In this document: one piece after another, positions 1 to 6,211 of the stretch
How positions within the stretch are numbered: the stretch's first letter is position 1
How the letters are laid out: every line of letters begins with the position of its first letter
Source: JBFXAM01 sp050184295
Lineage (GTDB): Bacteria; Planctomycetota; Phycisphaerae; UBA1845; Fen-1342
Direction: 5' to 3'
Length of the DNA stretch: 9,724 nucleotides
NCBI GenBank assembly: GCA_050184295.1
Contig: JBFXAM010000150.1
Span: forward strand, 1-9,724
The notes under the pieces: generated by a model
The model's input: only the letters and a program-made list of their open reading frames with translations
Told to the model about the DNA's origin: nothing
The model's database searches: none
Made by a program: the position numbers and the translations under genes

Positions 1-2
1 CG

Positions 3-1193
3 TTTGACGAGTGGTTCGGGTCGCCGCCTCCACCGCCTCCGCCGGTCGCGACCGGCGCATGTTGTTTGGGCGTGAACGGCACCGCGCCGTGCAGCGTGTT
101 GTCGCGCGCGGAATGCGAAGCACAGAACGGCGTGTATCGCGGCGACGAAGTGGCGTGCACGGCGGAACTGTGTCCGCCACCGCCGGCCGCAACGGGCGCA
201 TGCTGCGTGGGCGTGAACGGCACCCGGCCGTGCCGAGTGTTGACGCGCGCGGAATGCGAAGCACAGAAGGGCGTGTATCGCGGTGACAGCGTGGCGTGCA
301 CGGCTGAACTTTGCCCGCCACCGCCGGCTGAAACGGGTGCGTGCTGCGTTGGGCCTGCAACAGCGCGAACGTGCGAAGTCCTGACACGTGCGGTATGCGT
401 CGAACGCGGCGGAGATTATCGCGGCGACGACGTGGCGTGCTCGGCGGAGCTCTGTCCGTCGTCGGCGCCGCAGCCCGAGCCGCCGATCGTGATCGCGCCA
501 CCGACGGACGAGCGGACGTTCGTCGCAGCGCTACGTGAGTTTGAAACCGCCAGCGCCGCGAACAAGCCGATCACGATCGACGCGAAATTGCAGGCGGCGT
601 TCGCGCGTGTTCGAGTGCTGGTCGGCGGCGGTGCGGTGCCGGAGCTGCTGCCGGAGACGGTTAGCCTGCCGGAGGCGGCGGGGGCCGGGAGCGGGTCGTA
701 TCGCAAGCTCAGGCTGACGGAGACGGGGGGCGGGACGCTGCTGCTTTACGTTGCGTGCGCGGCGGGCGATGCACCGCCGGCAGCGGAGGCGCCCGCTGCG
801 CTGCCGACGTGGGAACAGTGGCGGTCGATCGCGCGGCAACTGGCGGTGGAGGCGGATCGTGACGCGGCGGCGGGCGCTGCGCCGGCGATCGGCGGGGCGT
901 GTGCTTGGGGGGCGCTGCGGCGGGACGTATGGTGGGGTGAGAAGGAACTCGTGCGGGTCGGGACGGCGGGTGCGGAGAAGTTGGCGCCGGTTGGCGGCGT
1001 GACGGTCGCGGTCGCGGGCGCTGAGCGCGATATTCCGGTGTTCCGCCCGGATGCGGGCGACGCCGCGATCGACGCGTGGCTCGCGAATCCGCTGGTGGCG
1101 CCTCCGGCGGGCGCGAGCGACGCGGTCGGTGCGCGATATCGGGGCGTGATCGAGGTGTGGCGTTTCACGACCGCGGCCGGCGGGACGCCGTGA
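3..1193 (+). CDS. Cys-rich repeat protein of planctomycete type, 5' truncated
   Basis: The frame is open to the left edge, so the start codon and any signal peptide are missing; 396 residues are visible, ending at TGA 1191-1193. A proline stretch (about residues 8-14) precedes three tandem 47-residue repeats (residues 17-157). Each begins TGACC, has VL(S/T)RA.C and YRGD..AC motifs, ends LCP, and carries six cysteines, which suggests disulfide-bonded extracellular modules. After a Pro-rich linker, the remaining ~235 residues are Ala/Gly-rich with a mixed alpha/beta look and match no family I recognise; WEQWRSIARQLAVEAD is probably helical. There is no C-terminal membrane segment or sorting signal. 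Repeats of this kind are, as I know them, common in secreted Planctomycetota proteins. Function unknown. It converges on the immunity gene, with a palindromic repeat between them, so it is probably not part of the T6SS arm. The reading frame is certain; the role is not. Confidence 0.8.
   Translation, partial: FDEWFGSPPPPPPPVATGACCLGVNGTAPCSVLSRAECEAQNGVYRGDEVACTAELCPPPPAATGACCVGVNGTRPCRVLTRAECEAQKGVYRGDSVACTAELCPPPPAETGACCVGPATARTCEVLTRAVCVERGGDYRGDDVACSAELCPSSAPQPEPPIVIAPPTDERTFVAALREFETASAANKPITIDAKLQAAFARVRVLVGGGAVPELLPETVSLPEAAGAGSGSYRKLRLTETGGGTLLLYVACAAGDAPPAAEAPAALPTWEQWRSIARQLAVEADRDAAAGAAPAIGGACAWGALRRDVWWGEKELVRVGTAGAEKLAPVGGVTVAVAGAERDIPVFRPDAGDAAIDAWLANPLVAPPAGASDAVGARYRGVIEVWRFTTAAGGTP
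51..473 (+). repeat. Three tandem 141-bp (47-aa) Cys-rich coding repeats
   Basis: Units begin near 51, 192 and 333 at an exact 141-bp spacing, in frame. Units 1 and 2 are almost identical in protein sequence (shared RAECEAQ, GVYRGD, VACTAELCPPPPA). Unit 3 has diverged (RAVCVERGGDYRGDD) and ends in a Ser/Pro linker instead of PPPPA. Each unit keeps six Cys. The similarity of units 1 and 2 suggests a recent duplication or conversion. Confidence 0.9.
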
Positions 1194-1259
1194 CGTCGCG
1201 CGACGCGGCGGATCGGCGCCGGGTGTACTGCCTCGCAAGCACCTGATGCACCGCGACTC

Positions 1260-1360
1260 GGGTGGTACGGGCGGGCGAGTCTCTGTCCGGTCTCCGGGTG
1301 GTACGGGCGTCCCGCCCGTTGGCCTAACCAAGCGACGGGCGGGACGCCCGTACCACCCGG
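1260..1360. repeat. REP-like nested palindrome between convergent genes
   Basis: Arm 1294-1319 and arm 1335-1360 are perfect 26-bp reverse complements around a 15-nt spacer. Each arm is itself a hairpin: ACGGGCG-TCC-CGCCCGT at 1303-1319, and the mirror form with a GGA loop at 1335-1351. A partial third copy (GGGTGGTACGGGCG, 1260-1273) lies upstream in direct orientation with 1296-1309. Two small hairpins in opposite orientation plus a third fragment resemble the BIME layout of REP elements. It sits between the stop codons at 1193 and 1394, so it could also stop transcription or protect transcript 3' ends from both sides, though it has no T-tract. Assignment as a dispersed genomic repeat is inference. 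Confidence 0.75.
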
Positions 1361-1393
1361 CTGGGGGCGGGCCGCTTCTTGCGAGACACTGCG

Positions 1394-1888
1394 CTACGGC
1401 TTCGTCGTCGCTTGTCTCTGCTGCTCGTTCCAGCGTTCCTCGTACAGGTCGATGGCGCGTTTTGGCGGCAGCGAGGTCGCAAGGTGCTCGATGGATCCGT
1501 CGCGGCGGTGGACGACGAATGGGGCAGTGCCGGGGACGAGGTGCTGTGGGTCGCGCGTTTTCAGGTACTCGCGCGTCGTATAAAAGAACACCCAGCCGAA
1601 GGGGCGCTCCACCGTCTGATCGTCCATCAGCACGTAGTCGTGATTGATGGCGAGCGCGGCGACGGTTTTCTCGGCGATGGCGCGGGCGCCCCTGGCGTCG
1701 ACGGGCCCGCTCGGCTGCGACGCCGGTGCGGTGGCGGGCGACTGGCCGCCAGAAGCGGCGCTGGCGGCGGACGACGGATGCTTGGGATCGGGCGGCTGGT
1801 TTGAAGGCTTCATGCAATTCACCTGACAAAAGAGCGTCGCAAGCAACACGGTCCAAAGCACGTCGATTCGCATCGGTCGCCTCGTCAT
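1394..1888 (-). CDS. Imm35-like immunity protein with export signal
   Basis: 164 residues. The N-terminus (MTRRPMRIDVLWTVLLATLF) is a basic then hydrophobic signal; Cys at 21 and 25 make a lipoprotein possible, but neither fits the lipobox well. Residues 27-65 are a low-complexity Pro/Ser/Ala linker. Residues ~66-154 match my recollection of the Imm35/YrhB pattern: helix (ARAIAEKTVAALA), then MDDQTVERPFGWVFFY, REYL, LVPGTAPFVVHRRDGSI and LATSLPPKRAIDLYEERW. Imm35 proteins are predicted immunity proteins of polymorphic toxin systems and have been linked to papain-like toxins. The ATG (1888-1886) overlaps the upstream toxin gene's TGA (1887-1885) as ATGA. No Shine-Dalgarno sequence is evident, so translation is probably coupled to the toxin; a second in-frame ATG lies at codon 6. 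Inferred role: blocks the co-encoded PAAR toxin, outside the cytoplasm. Confidence 0.78.
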   Translation of the reverse strand: MTRRPMRIDVLWTVLLATLFCQVNCMKPSNQPPDPKHPSSAASAASGGQSPATAPASQPSGPVDARGARAIAEKTVAALAINHDYVLMDDQTVERPFGWVFFYTTREYLKTRDPQHLVPGTAPFVVHRRDGSIEHLATSLPPKRAIDLYEERWNEQQRQATTKP

Positions 1889-2628
1889 TGTGGCGGCGCG
1901 TTGTTCGGCAGCACACCGATCCCGACGTCGGCGGGGTTATAGCGCGTCTGCGCGACGGCGGGGTCGGAGATCACGCCCGCGGGGTTTCCCGCGCCCCAGT
2001 TCTGTCCCTCGATAATGACCGGCGTACCGTAGTGATTCGTCATCACGACGACATGCGAGCTTCCGTTGCCGTAGTCGATGCCGACGATGGCGGTAGTCCC
2101 GGGCCCGCCGTTGCGGACGGTGGTAAACGCGTCGTCCAGGCTGTTGCCCCAGTTGATGGTTGTTCCGTGTCGGTTTCCGATCTGGGTGAAGCTGCCGTCC
2201 TGTCCGGCGGGTGAGGTCGCGCCGGCGTTGGTGCCGTAGAGGCGGGCGATGGCGGCGTCGATGTTGAAGCCGCAGTTGATGACGCTGCCGGTCGGGTTGA
2301 TCCCGAGCGCGATCGCAAGCAGCCCTCCGCCGGCGGCGGTCTCGCCGATGATGACCGTAGGAAGTCCCATGACGATGACGCCGCCGTGAGCGGTGTTGTC
2401 TCCCATGCGCGCGGCGCAGAGCCCGCCGATGATGACGCCGATGGAGCCGCGGGCGATCACATCGGGTCCGCCGGCGCAGACGGCCATGTCGGTCACCCGC
2501 GCCGCGGGCAGGCCGCCGATGATGACCGTGATCATGCCCGGGGGCAGGATCGGCCCGCCGACGTGCGGGACGATCCCCGACACCATCGGGCAGACGTGAT
2601 TGTCGCTGACGCGTGCGGCAGGAGGCAT
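1885..2628 (-). CDS. PAAR-domain spike-tip effector with C-terminal papain-like toxin domain
   Basis: 247 residues. Residues ~1-95 are a PAAR domain: PPAARVSD, then H11/C13, PHVGGPI, VIIGGLPAARVTDMAVC, VIIGGLCAARMGDNTAHGG and VIVMGLPTVIIG. Likely metal ligands are among His11, His22, Cys51 and His81. PAAR caps the VgrG trimer and carries effectors. After a Gly-rich junction (~99-110) comes a ~135-residue domain with NCGFNIDAAIARLYG (Cys119 at the start of a helix), SSHVVVMTNHYGTPVIIEGQNW (His192, Glu207, Gln209) and a tail rich in Asn/Gly/Pro. The Cys...His...acid-x-Gln order is that of papain-like Tox-PL protease/deamidase toxins, but Glu sits where Asp is usual. The start is 29 bp after the vgrG stop, with GGAG upstream. 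The in-frame opening further upstream is an Arg/Pro-rich shadow of vgrG, not a fusion. PAAR call very sure; toxin fold likely; substrate unknown. Confidence 0.88.
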   Translation of the reverse strand: MPPAARVSDNHVCPMVSGIVPHVGGPILPPGMITVIIGGLPAARVTDMAVCAGGPDVIARGSIGVIIGGLCAARMGDNTAHGGVIVMGLPTVIIGETAAGGGLLAIALGINPTGSVINCGFNIDAAIARLYGTNAGATSPAGQDGSFTQIGNRHGTTINWGNSLDDAFTTVRNGGPGTTAIVGIDYGNGSSHVVVMTNHYGTPVIIEGQNWGAGNPAGVISDPAVAQTRYNPADVGIGVLPNNAPPQ

Positions 2629-2657
2629 GTTCCGGCTCCGAAGCGACGCCGTGGGCG

Positions 2658-4658
2658 TCAGTTGATCTTCACCAGCGGGGCCTGAATCTGGATCAACGCC
2701 GGGGTCAACGTGATCGACGAGCCGCCGCAGACGAGCTTGAGCTGCGCGGTGGCGCTGATTTCGATCTGCGCGGAGGAGTCCTTGATCGAGACTTTGGCCT
2801 TGCGCTCGATGTCCGTGCCGACGTCGGTGAGCTGGTTCATGGTGATGATCAGCTCGTCCTTGCCCTTGATGGTGATCTTCTGATTGCCCTTGATCTCCTC
2901 TTCGCGGTTGCCGCCGATCTTGACGGTCTGATTGGCGCCGATGACGGCTTCCTGGTTGCTGCCGATTTTGAGGTCGTGGTTGCGCCCGATGCACTCGAGC
3001 AGGTCGTTGCAGACGTAGATCTCGCAGTTGTTCCCGATCGTCGTGGTCTGGTCGTTGCCGACGGTGGAGACGGCGTCCTTCACGCAGTTCAGGAAGAAGA
3101 GCTCTTTGCCGGCGTCGTCGTCGAAGCACATTTCGTTGCCGGCGCCGCCGCCGGGCGAGCTGTTGGTCTTGAACGTCGTGCGCGTCTTGCACGCGGGAAG
3201 CTCCTGCGCGCGGCCTTGCATGGCGGCGATGGGCTTCTTGCCCTTGGGGAGCGTGACCTCCGGCTCGGGGAGTGTCTGCGGCGCGGTCTGGTCGGAGTTG
3301 TAGACGCGACCGGTGATGATCGGGCGGTCGGGGTCGCCTTCGAGGAAGTCGACGATGACCTCGTGTCCGATGCGCGGGATCGCGACACCGCCGAACTCCT
3401 TGCCCGCCCACGACTGCGAGACGCGCAGCCAGCACGAGCTGCGGTCGTTCTTGGTCCCGCAGCGGTCCCAATGAAACTGCACTTTTGCGCGGCCGTACTT
3501 GTCGGTGTAGATCTCGTCGCCGGCGGGTCCGACCACGACCGCGGTCTGCGGGCCACGGACGTAGCTGCGGGGCGTGATGCGCGCCGGGCGGAAGACGACG
3601 GTCGCGGGGATGCAGATGAATTCGTTTCGATAAGTCTCCTCGGCAACATCGGCTCCGGCGACGAACGTGCTGCTGTCGGCGTGGTGCTCGACGCGCGTCA
3701 CCACGTACCTCGCGTTGCGCTCGTGCGCGTGCGTGTGCTCGCGGATCGTGAACACGTGTCCGGGGCGGAACGAGCGGCACTTGCCGGCGCCGTACACCGT
3801 GTCGAACGCGGCCTCTTCCTCCTGCATGCGGACGAGGGCGCGTTGCTCGCCGCCGCCGCGCTCGAGGTAGTCGCCCGGATAATCGTAGAGCTCGCAGCGT
3901 TGGTTTCCGCTGATGGGCAGGAGCGTTCGGCCGCGCGAGGCGATGGATTCCTGGGGTGTCTCGAAGTTGAAGTCGTGGAGCATGACGCGTCCGCTCCGGA
4001 ATTCGTAGCGGTGCTCCCAACTCGTGATGTCGCTGCTGGTGTCGTCGTAGCTGGCGCGGCTGACATAGCGGACGCCGGCATCGCTGGCCTGGGTGTAGGC
4101 GGCGGCCTTGTCGCCGAGGACGAGCACGTGCTTTCCGTTGGTGTGGCGGAAGTAGTAAAAGATGCCTTCCTGCTCGAGCAGGCGGGCGACGAAGTCGTAG
4201 TCGGACTCGCGATACTGGACGCAGTAGGTGCGCTTGCCGTAGCTGCCGACGTTGAATTCGAAATCGGTGAAGCCGGCTTCGCGGAACACCTCTTCGACAA
4301 TCTGGGGGACGGATTTTTCCTGGAAGATTCGGCAGTCGGTGCGGCGGGTGAGGAACCAGAGCCAGGGGACCACCTCGGCGCGGTAGACGGTTCCGCGGTC
4401 GCCGGTGCCCTGGTTTACGAACGTGCGCACATATCCGTTGATGAAGTGCGGCGTGTCGTCGTCGTCGCGCATGACGGCGGTGACGTTTTTTCCGACGATC
4501 TCGGCGGCCGTAATCGAGTCGCGCTCCGAGAGCATGCGCACATGAAAACAGGAGAGGCGCGAGATCTCCTCGACGCCGTCGATACCGGTGAGCACCAGCA
4601 CATCGGGGCCGAGTGGCGTTTCGATCGCGATACGGCGAGTCGCCTGCGAGAATGGCAT
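2658..4658 (-). CDS. vgrG: Type VI secretion spike protein VgrG (TssI)
   Basis: 666 residues, a usual length for a VgrG without an effector extension. VgrG forms a trimeric needle on the Hcp tube that pierces the target cell. Residues ~5-345 are the gp27-like base, with FHVRMLSERDSI, INGYV, ESDYDFVARLLEQEGIFYYF (151-170) and LYDYPGDY. Residues ~365-455 are the gp5-like OB-fold, with YGRAKVQFHWDR (388-399), SCWLRVSQSWAG (408-419) and PRIGHEVIVDFLEGDPDRP. Residues ~535-600 are gp5-type beta-helix repeats (TTTIGNN, LKIGSN, AVIGAN, VKIGGN). The tail (~625-666) is more beta structure ending PLVKIN, with no lysozyme or other catalytic domain. I chose ATG 4658-4656 because AGGA (4669-4666) sits at proper spacing; an in-frame ATG five codons upstream lacks a ribosome site. 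It is first gene of the minus-strand arm and is followed at 29 bp by the PAAR-toxin gene that it probably carries. Confidence 0.96.
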   Translation of the reverse strand: MPFSQATRRIAIETPLGPDVLVLTGIDGVEEISRLSCFHVRMLSERDSITAAEIVGKNVTAVMRDDDDTPHFINGYVRTFVNQGTGDRGTVYRAEVVPWLWFLTRRTDCRIFQEKSVPQIVEEVFREAGFTDFEFNVGSYGKRTYCVQYRESDYDFVARLLEQEGIFYYFRHTNGKHVLVLGDKAAAYTQASDAGVRYVSRASYDDTSSDITSWEHRYEFRSGRVMLHDFNFETPQESIASRGRTLLPISGNQRCELYDYPGDYLERGGGEQRALVRMQEEEAAFDTVYGAGKCRSFRPGHVFTIREHTHAHERNARYVVTRVEHHADSSTFVAGADVAEETYRNEFICIPATVVFRPARITPRSYVRGPQTAVVVGPAGDEIYTDKYGRAKVQFHWDRCGTKNDRSSCWLRVSQSWAGKEFGGVAIPRIGHEVIVDFLEGDPDRPIITGRVYNSDQTAPQTLPEPEVTLPKGKKPIAAMQGRAQELPACKTRTTFKTNSSPGGGAGNEMCFDDDAGKELFFLNCVKDAVSTVGNDQTTTIGNNCEIYVCNDLLECIGRNHDLKIGSNQEAVIGANQTVKIGGNREEEIKGNQKITIKGKDELIITMNQLTDVGTDIERKAKVSIKDSSAQIEISATAQLKLVCGGSSITLTPALIQIQAPLVKIN

Positions 4659-4911
4659 AGTCTGTTCCTGCATGAGTAGATCGTGCGCCCCCCGGCGCAG
4701 CGCGGCGGCGCAGCGGCAACCCCAGAAGCGAAAACCGGGCGACAGTCTAACTCGGCGGACGAGAATCGTGTGCGAATTTTCGCGCGCGGCGGGTCGATGA
4801 GATTCGCGAAGGCCTGTGCCTGGGTTGTGCAGGCGTCCACAACGGCTTATTCCATAGATAGTTATGGACGACTTGCGACGCGCGAGCGAGCCTCTGCGGC
4901 GCAGCGGTGCG

Positions 4912-4948
4912 CGCGCCGCGCGGCGTAGCACTGCCGCCGCGCGGCGCG
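4912..4948. promoter_or_regulatory. Twin CGCCGCGCGGCG palindromes, operator or hairpin
   Basis: The perfect 12-bp palindrome CGCCGCGCGGCG occurs at 4914-4925 and again at 4935-4946. The 21-bp spacing is two helical turns, so two dimeric regulators could sit on the same DNA face. With flanks included, 4912-4925 and 4935-4948 also form a 14-bp inverted repeat around a 9-nt loop, so a transcript could fold here. The site lies just upstream of the TTGACA box of the hcp arm. GC-rich DNA yields such words by chance, which lowers confidence in a function. Confidence 0.45.
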
Positions 4949-4962
4949 ACGAGGGACTGTCG

Positions 4963-4968
4963 TTGACA
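4963..4968 (+). promoter_or_regulatory. Possible -35 box of the hcp arm
   Basis: TTGACA exactly matches the sigma-70 -35 consensus, about 160 bp upstream of the first hcp. No good -10 hexamer follows at 16-18 bp (GGAGAT/GAGATT is weak), so this is only suggestive. Confidence 0.3.
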
Positions 4969-5128
4969 ACGAATTGAAGCCGCCGGGAGATTTTTTGAAA
5001 CGATCGCCGCGGCGGGGCGAGAATAGTCACGTCAGCCGCAAGCACCCGCCGGGTCGTGCGACTCGGACCGGATAAGCCAGTGATTCGCGGCGGAGAGCAA
5101 CGGACACGACAGGAACAGGAGCTACCCC

Positions 5129-5623
5129 ATGCCTTCCAGTGCTTTTGTGAAGATCGGTGACATCAAGGGCAACGCGTTGGATCAGAACCACAAGGACTGG
5201 GTCATCATCGACTCGATGTCCTCGCCGATCATGCGGACGATTCCGCAGGGCGCCGTGGCGCAGCAGCGGGTTCGCGGCGGAACGACGCTGGCGGACGTCG
5301 TCGTGACGCGGCAGTTGGACAAGTCGTCAACGAAGTTGCAGGAGGCGTGTGCGAACGGCACGCTGTTCAAGGAAGTGGAAGTCCACTTCTGCACGCAGCT
5401 GAAGAACAAGAACGAGCCGTACCTGATCTATAAGCTCAAGGACGTGATTGTGAGCAGCTATGCGCTGGCGGCACAAGCGGGCCAGAACGCGCCGCAGCCG
5501 GTCGAGCAGATTTCGCTGAACTACTCGGCGGTGGAGTGGACGTACGTGGACATCGACGAGAAGACCGGCGATGTACGCGGCCAGGTTCCGGCGCAGTACG
5601 ACGCGGGTGCGAACAAAGCCTAG
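5129..5623 (+). CDS. hcp: Type VI secretion tube protein Hcp, copy 1 (TssD)
   Basis: 164 residues, the normal length of Hcp1-family proteins. Hcp forms hexameric rings that stack into the inner T6SS tube and can hold small effectors in the lumen. Recognisable family features: N-terminal AFVKIGDIKG, VVVTRQLDKSSTKLQEAC, FKEVEVHFCTQ, YLIYKLKDVIVSSY, then the family-typical PVEQISLNYSAVEWTYV near the C-terminus. No signal peptide, as expected for a cytoplasmically assembled tube. ATG is preceded by AGGAG at a 7-base spacing. It is first gene of the plus-strand arm, and a 13-bp hairpin with a GAAA loop follows its stop codon, which may stabilise the hcp transcript. It is about 51% identical (84 of 163 positions, ungapped hand count) to the second hcp, so the pair is an old duplication or two independent acquisitions rather than a recent copy. 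Confidence 0.95.
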   Translation: MPSSAFVKIGDIKGNALDQNHKDWVIIDSMSSPIMRTIPQGAVAQQRVRGGTTLADVVVTRQLDKSSTKLQEACANGTLFKEVEVHFCTQLKNKNEPYLIYKLKDVIVSSYALAAQAGQNAPQPVEQISLNYSAVEWTYVDIDEKTGDVRGQVPAQYDAGANKA

Positions 5624-5647
5624 AGGGATGGGCCCGGGGGCGGGTGA

Positions 5648-5677
5648 GCGGCGCCCGCGCGAAAGCGTGGGCGTCGC
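5648..5677 (+). promoter_or_regulatory. Intercistronic RNA hairpin with GAAA tetraloop
   Basis: Arms 5648-5660 and 5665-5677 pair over 13 bp (one internal G-U and one near the base) around a GAAA loop, 24 bases after the hcp stop. There is no U-tract, so it is not a normal intrinsic terminator. It could act as a 3' stabiliser or partial attenuator, giving more hcp than downstream mRNA. Folding was judged by eye. Confidence 0.5.
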
Positions 5678-5744
5678 CTCCACCGCCGCGCCGAGCGGTT
5701 CGGCGTTGGAGCGCCGCGCGATGGGTGGGTGGAGAAGGTGAAAC

Positions 5745-6116
5745 ATGGCGAGCTACTCGATCACGGTGAAGCGCGGCGCCACGCAAGGCGAGCTGTCGTA
5801 CAACGGGTCGATCAGCGTCCAGGCGACGTGCTGGTGGGATCTTCAGAAGAAGATCCCGGCGGGCACATATACGGGCTGCTCGGCGACGACGATGGCTTCG
5901 AAGAAGAACTCGGCCGGGAATCCGCGCGAAGCCGTGTTTATCCCGAACGTCCCGGGATTCACCGGGATATTCATCCACCTGGGCACGAACGCGGCGTGGT
6001 CGGACGGGTGTATCGTGATCAACGAGAGCGATCTGCTGAGGATTTACAACGACATCACGCCGAAGAACGGACAGAACGTGACGGTCGTGGTGCAGGATCA
6101 GGCGTCCGGCACATAG
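5745..6116 (+). CDS. Small DUF5675 / L,D-transpeptidase-like protein, candidate T6SS effector
   Basis: 123 residues, no signal peptide or membrane segment. Motifs: ITVKRGATQGELSYNG at the start, KKIPAGTYTG (~36-44), IPNVPGFTGIFIHLGTNAAWSDGCIVI (~66-92). The IPAGTY, NVPGF.GI.IH and GC elements match my memory of DUF5675. The His78...Ser86-Asp-Gly-Cys89 arrangement also recalls YkuD L,D-transpeptidases (H then S/T-x-GC) and the Tlde1-type T6SS effectors that use that chemistry on peptidoglycan tetrapeptides. A purine-rich site (GGAGAAGGTG, 5731-5740) precedes the ATG. It lies between two hcp genes in the same orientation, which suggests a small cargo loaded into an Hcp ring. No immunity gene sits beside it. 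The gene is sure; the DUF5675 match is likely; enzyme activity and effector role are inference. It could instead be a structural or phage-derived accessory protein. Confidence 0.72.
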   Translation: MASYSITVKRGATQGELSYNGSISVQATCWWDLQKKIPAGTYTGCSATTMASKKNSAGNPREAVFIPNVPGFTGIFIHLGTNAAWSDGCIVINESDLLRIYNDITPKNGQNVTVVVQDQASGT

Positions 6117-6211
6117 CGCGGCCGCCGGCGAGACCGCAAGGCGTCGCGCGCTGCCGTGCGCCGCGGCCGGGGATTGGGGCGCGGGGCCCGCGCGAAGACG
6201 AGGACAACACC

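Larger units (their letters stand above)
4659..5128. promoter_or_regulatory. Divergent intergenic region between the two T6SS arms
   Basis: 470 bp without a convincing gene; it must hold the promoters for vgrG (leftward) and hcp (rightward). Visible elements: a GTTGTG/CACAAC inverted repeat (4824-4829/4838-4843); an AT-richer imperfect palindrome CCATAGATAGTTATGG (4852-4867), in otherwise very GC-rich sequence; the twin 12-bp palindromes at 4914-4946; a TTGACA box at 4963-4968; and AGGAG (5117-5121) seven bases before the hcp ATG. Small frames crossing it are Arg/Ala-rich and lack ribosome sites. The joint location of both promoters suggests the arms are co-regulated. Confidence 0.7.

Noticed and set aside
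51..473. CRISPR-like repetition
   Set aside because: The repeat unit is 141 bp, in frame and fully coding, with no spacers; it is a protein repeat.
416..706. Small minus-strand frame within the Cys-rich protein gene
   Set aside because: Antisense shadow with no ribosome site and no recognisable domain.
531..1916. 461-aa minus-strand frame over the Cys-rich gene's 3' end and the immunity gene
   Set aside because: Arg-rich throughout, overlaps two better-supported genes in other frames, and crosses the palindromic repeat.
2613..4679. 688-aa plus-strand open frame antisense to vgrG
   Set aside because: Its product is an Asp/Val/Ala-rich low-complexity string without domains, whereas the opposite strand encodes an unmistakable VgrG. 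Long antisense frames are expected at this GC content.
2629..4719. Possible VgrG-PAAR fusion or frameshift, because the PAAR frame stays open upstream through vgrG
   Set aside because: The upstream part translates to Arg/Pro/His-rich shadow sequence. VgrG ends naturally in its own frame with a complete beta-helix tail, and the PAAR gene has its own ATG and GGAG.
4683..4928. Small plus-strand frame in the divergent intergenic region
   Set aside because: It runs against the promoter layout, lacks a ribosome site, and gives an Arg/Ala-rich product with no motif.
5729..6211. N-terminal extension of the second Hcp covering the small effector-like gene
   Set aside because: The two Hcps align from their own Met residues without gaps, AGGA precedes 6212, and the extension is compositionally a shadow.
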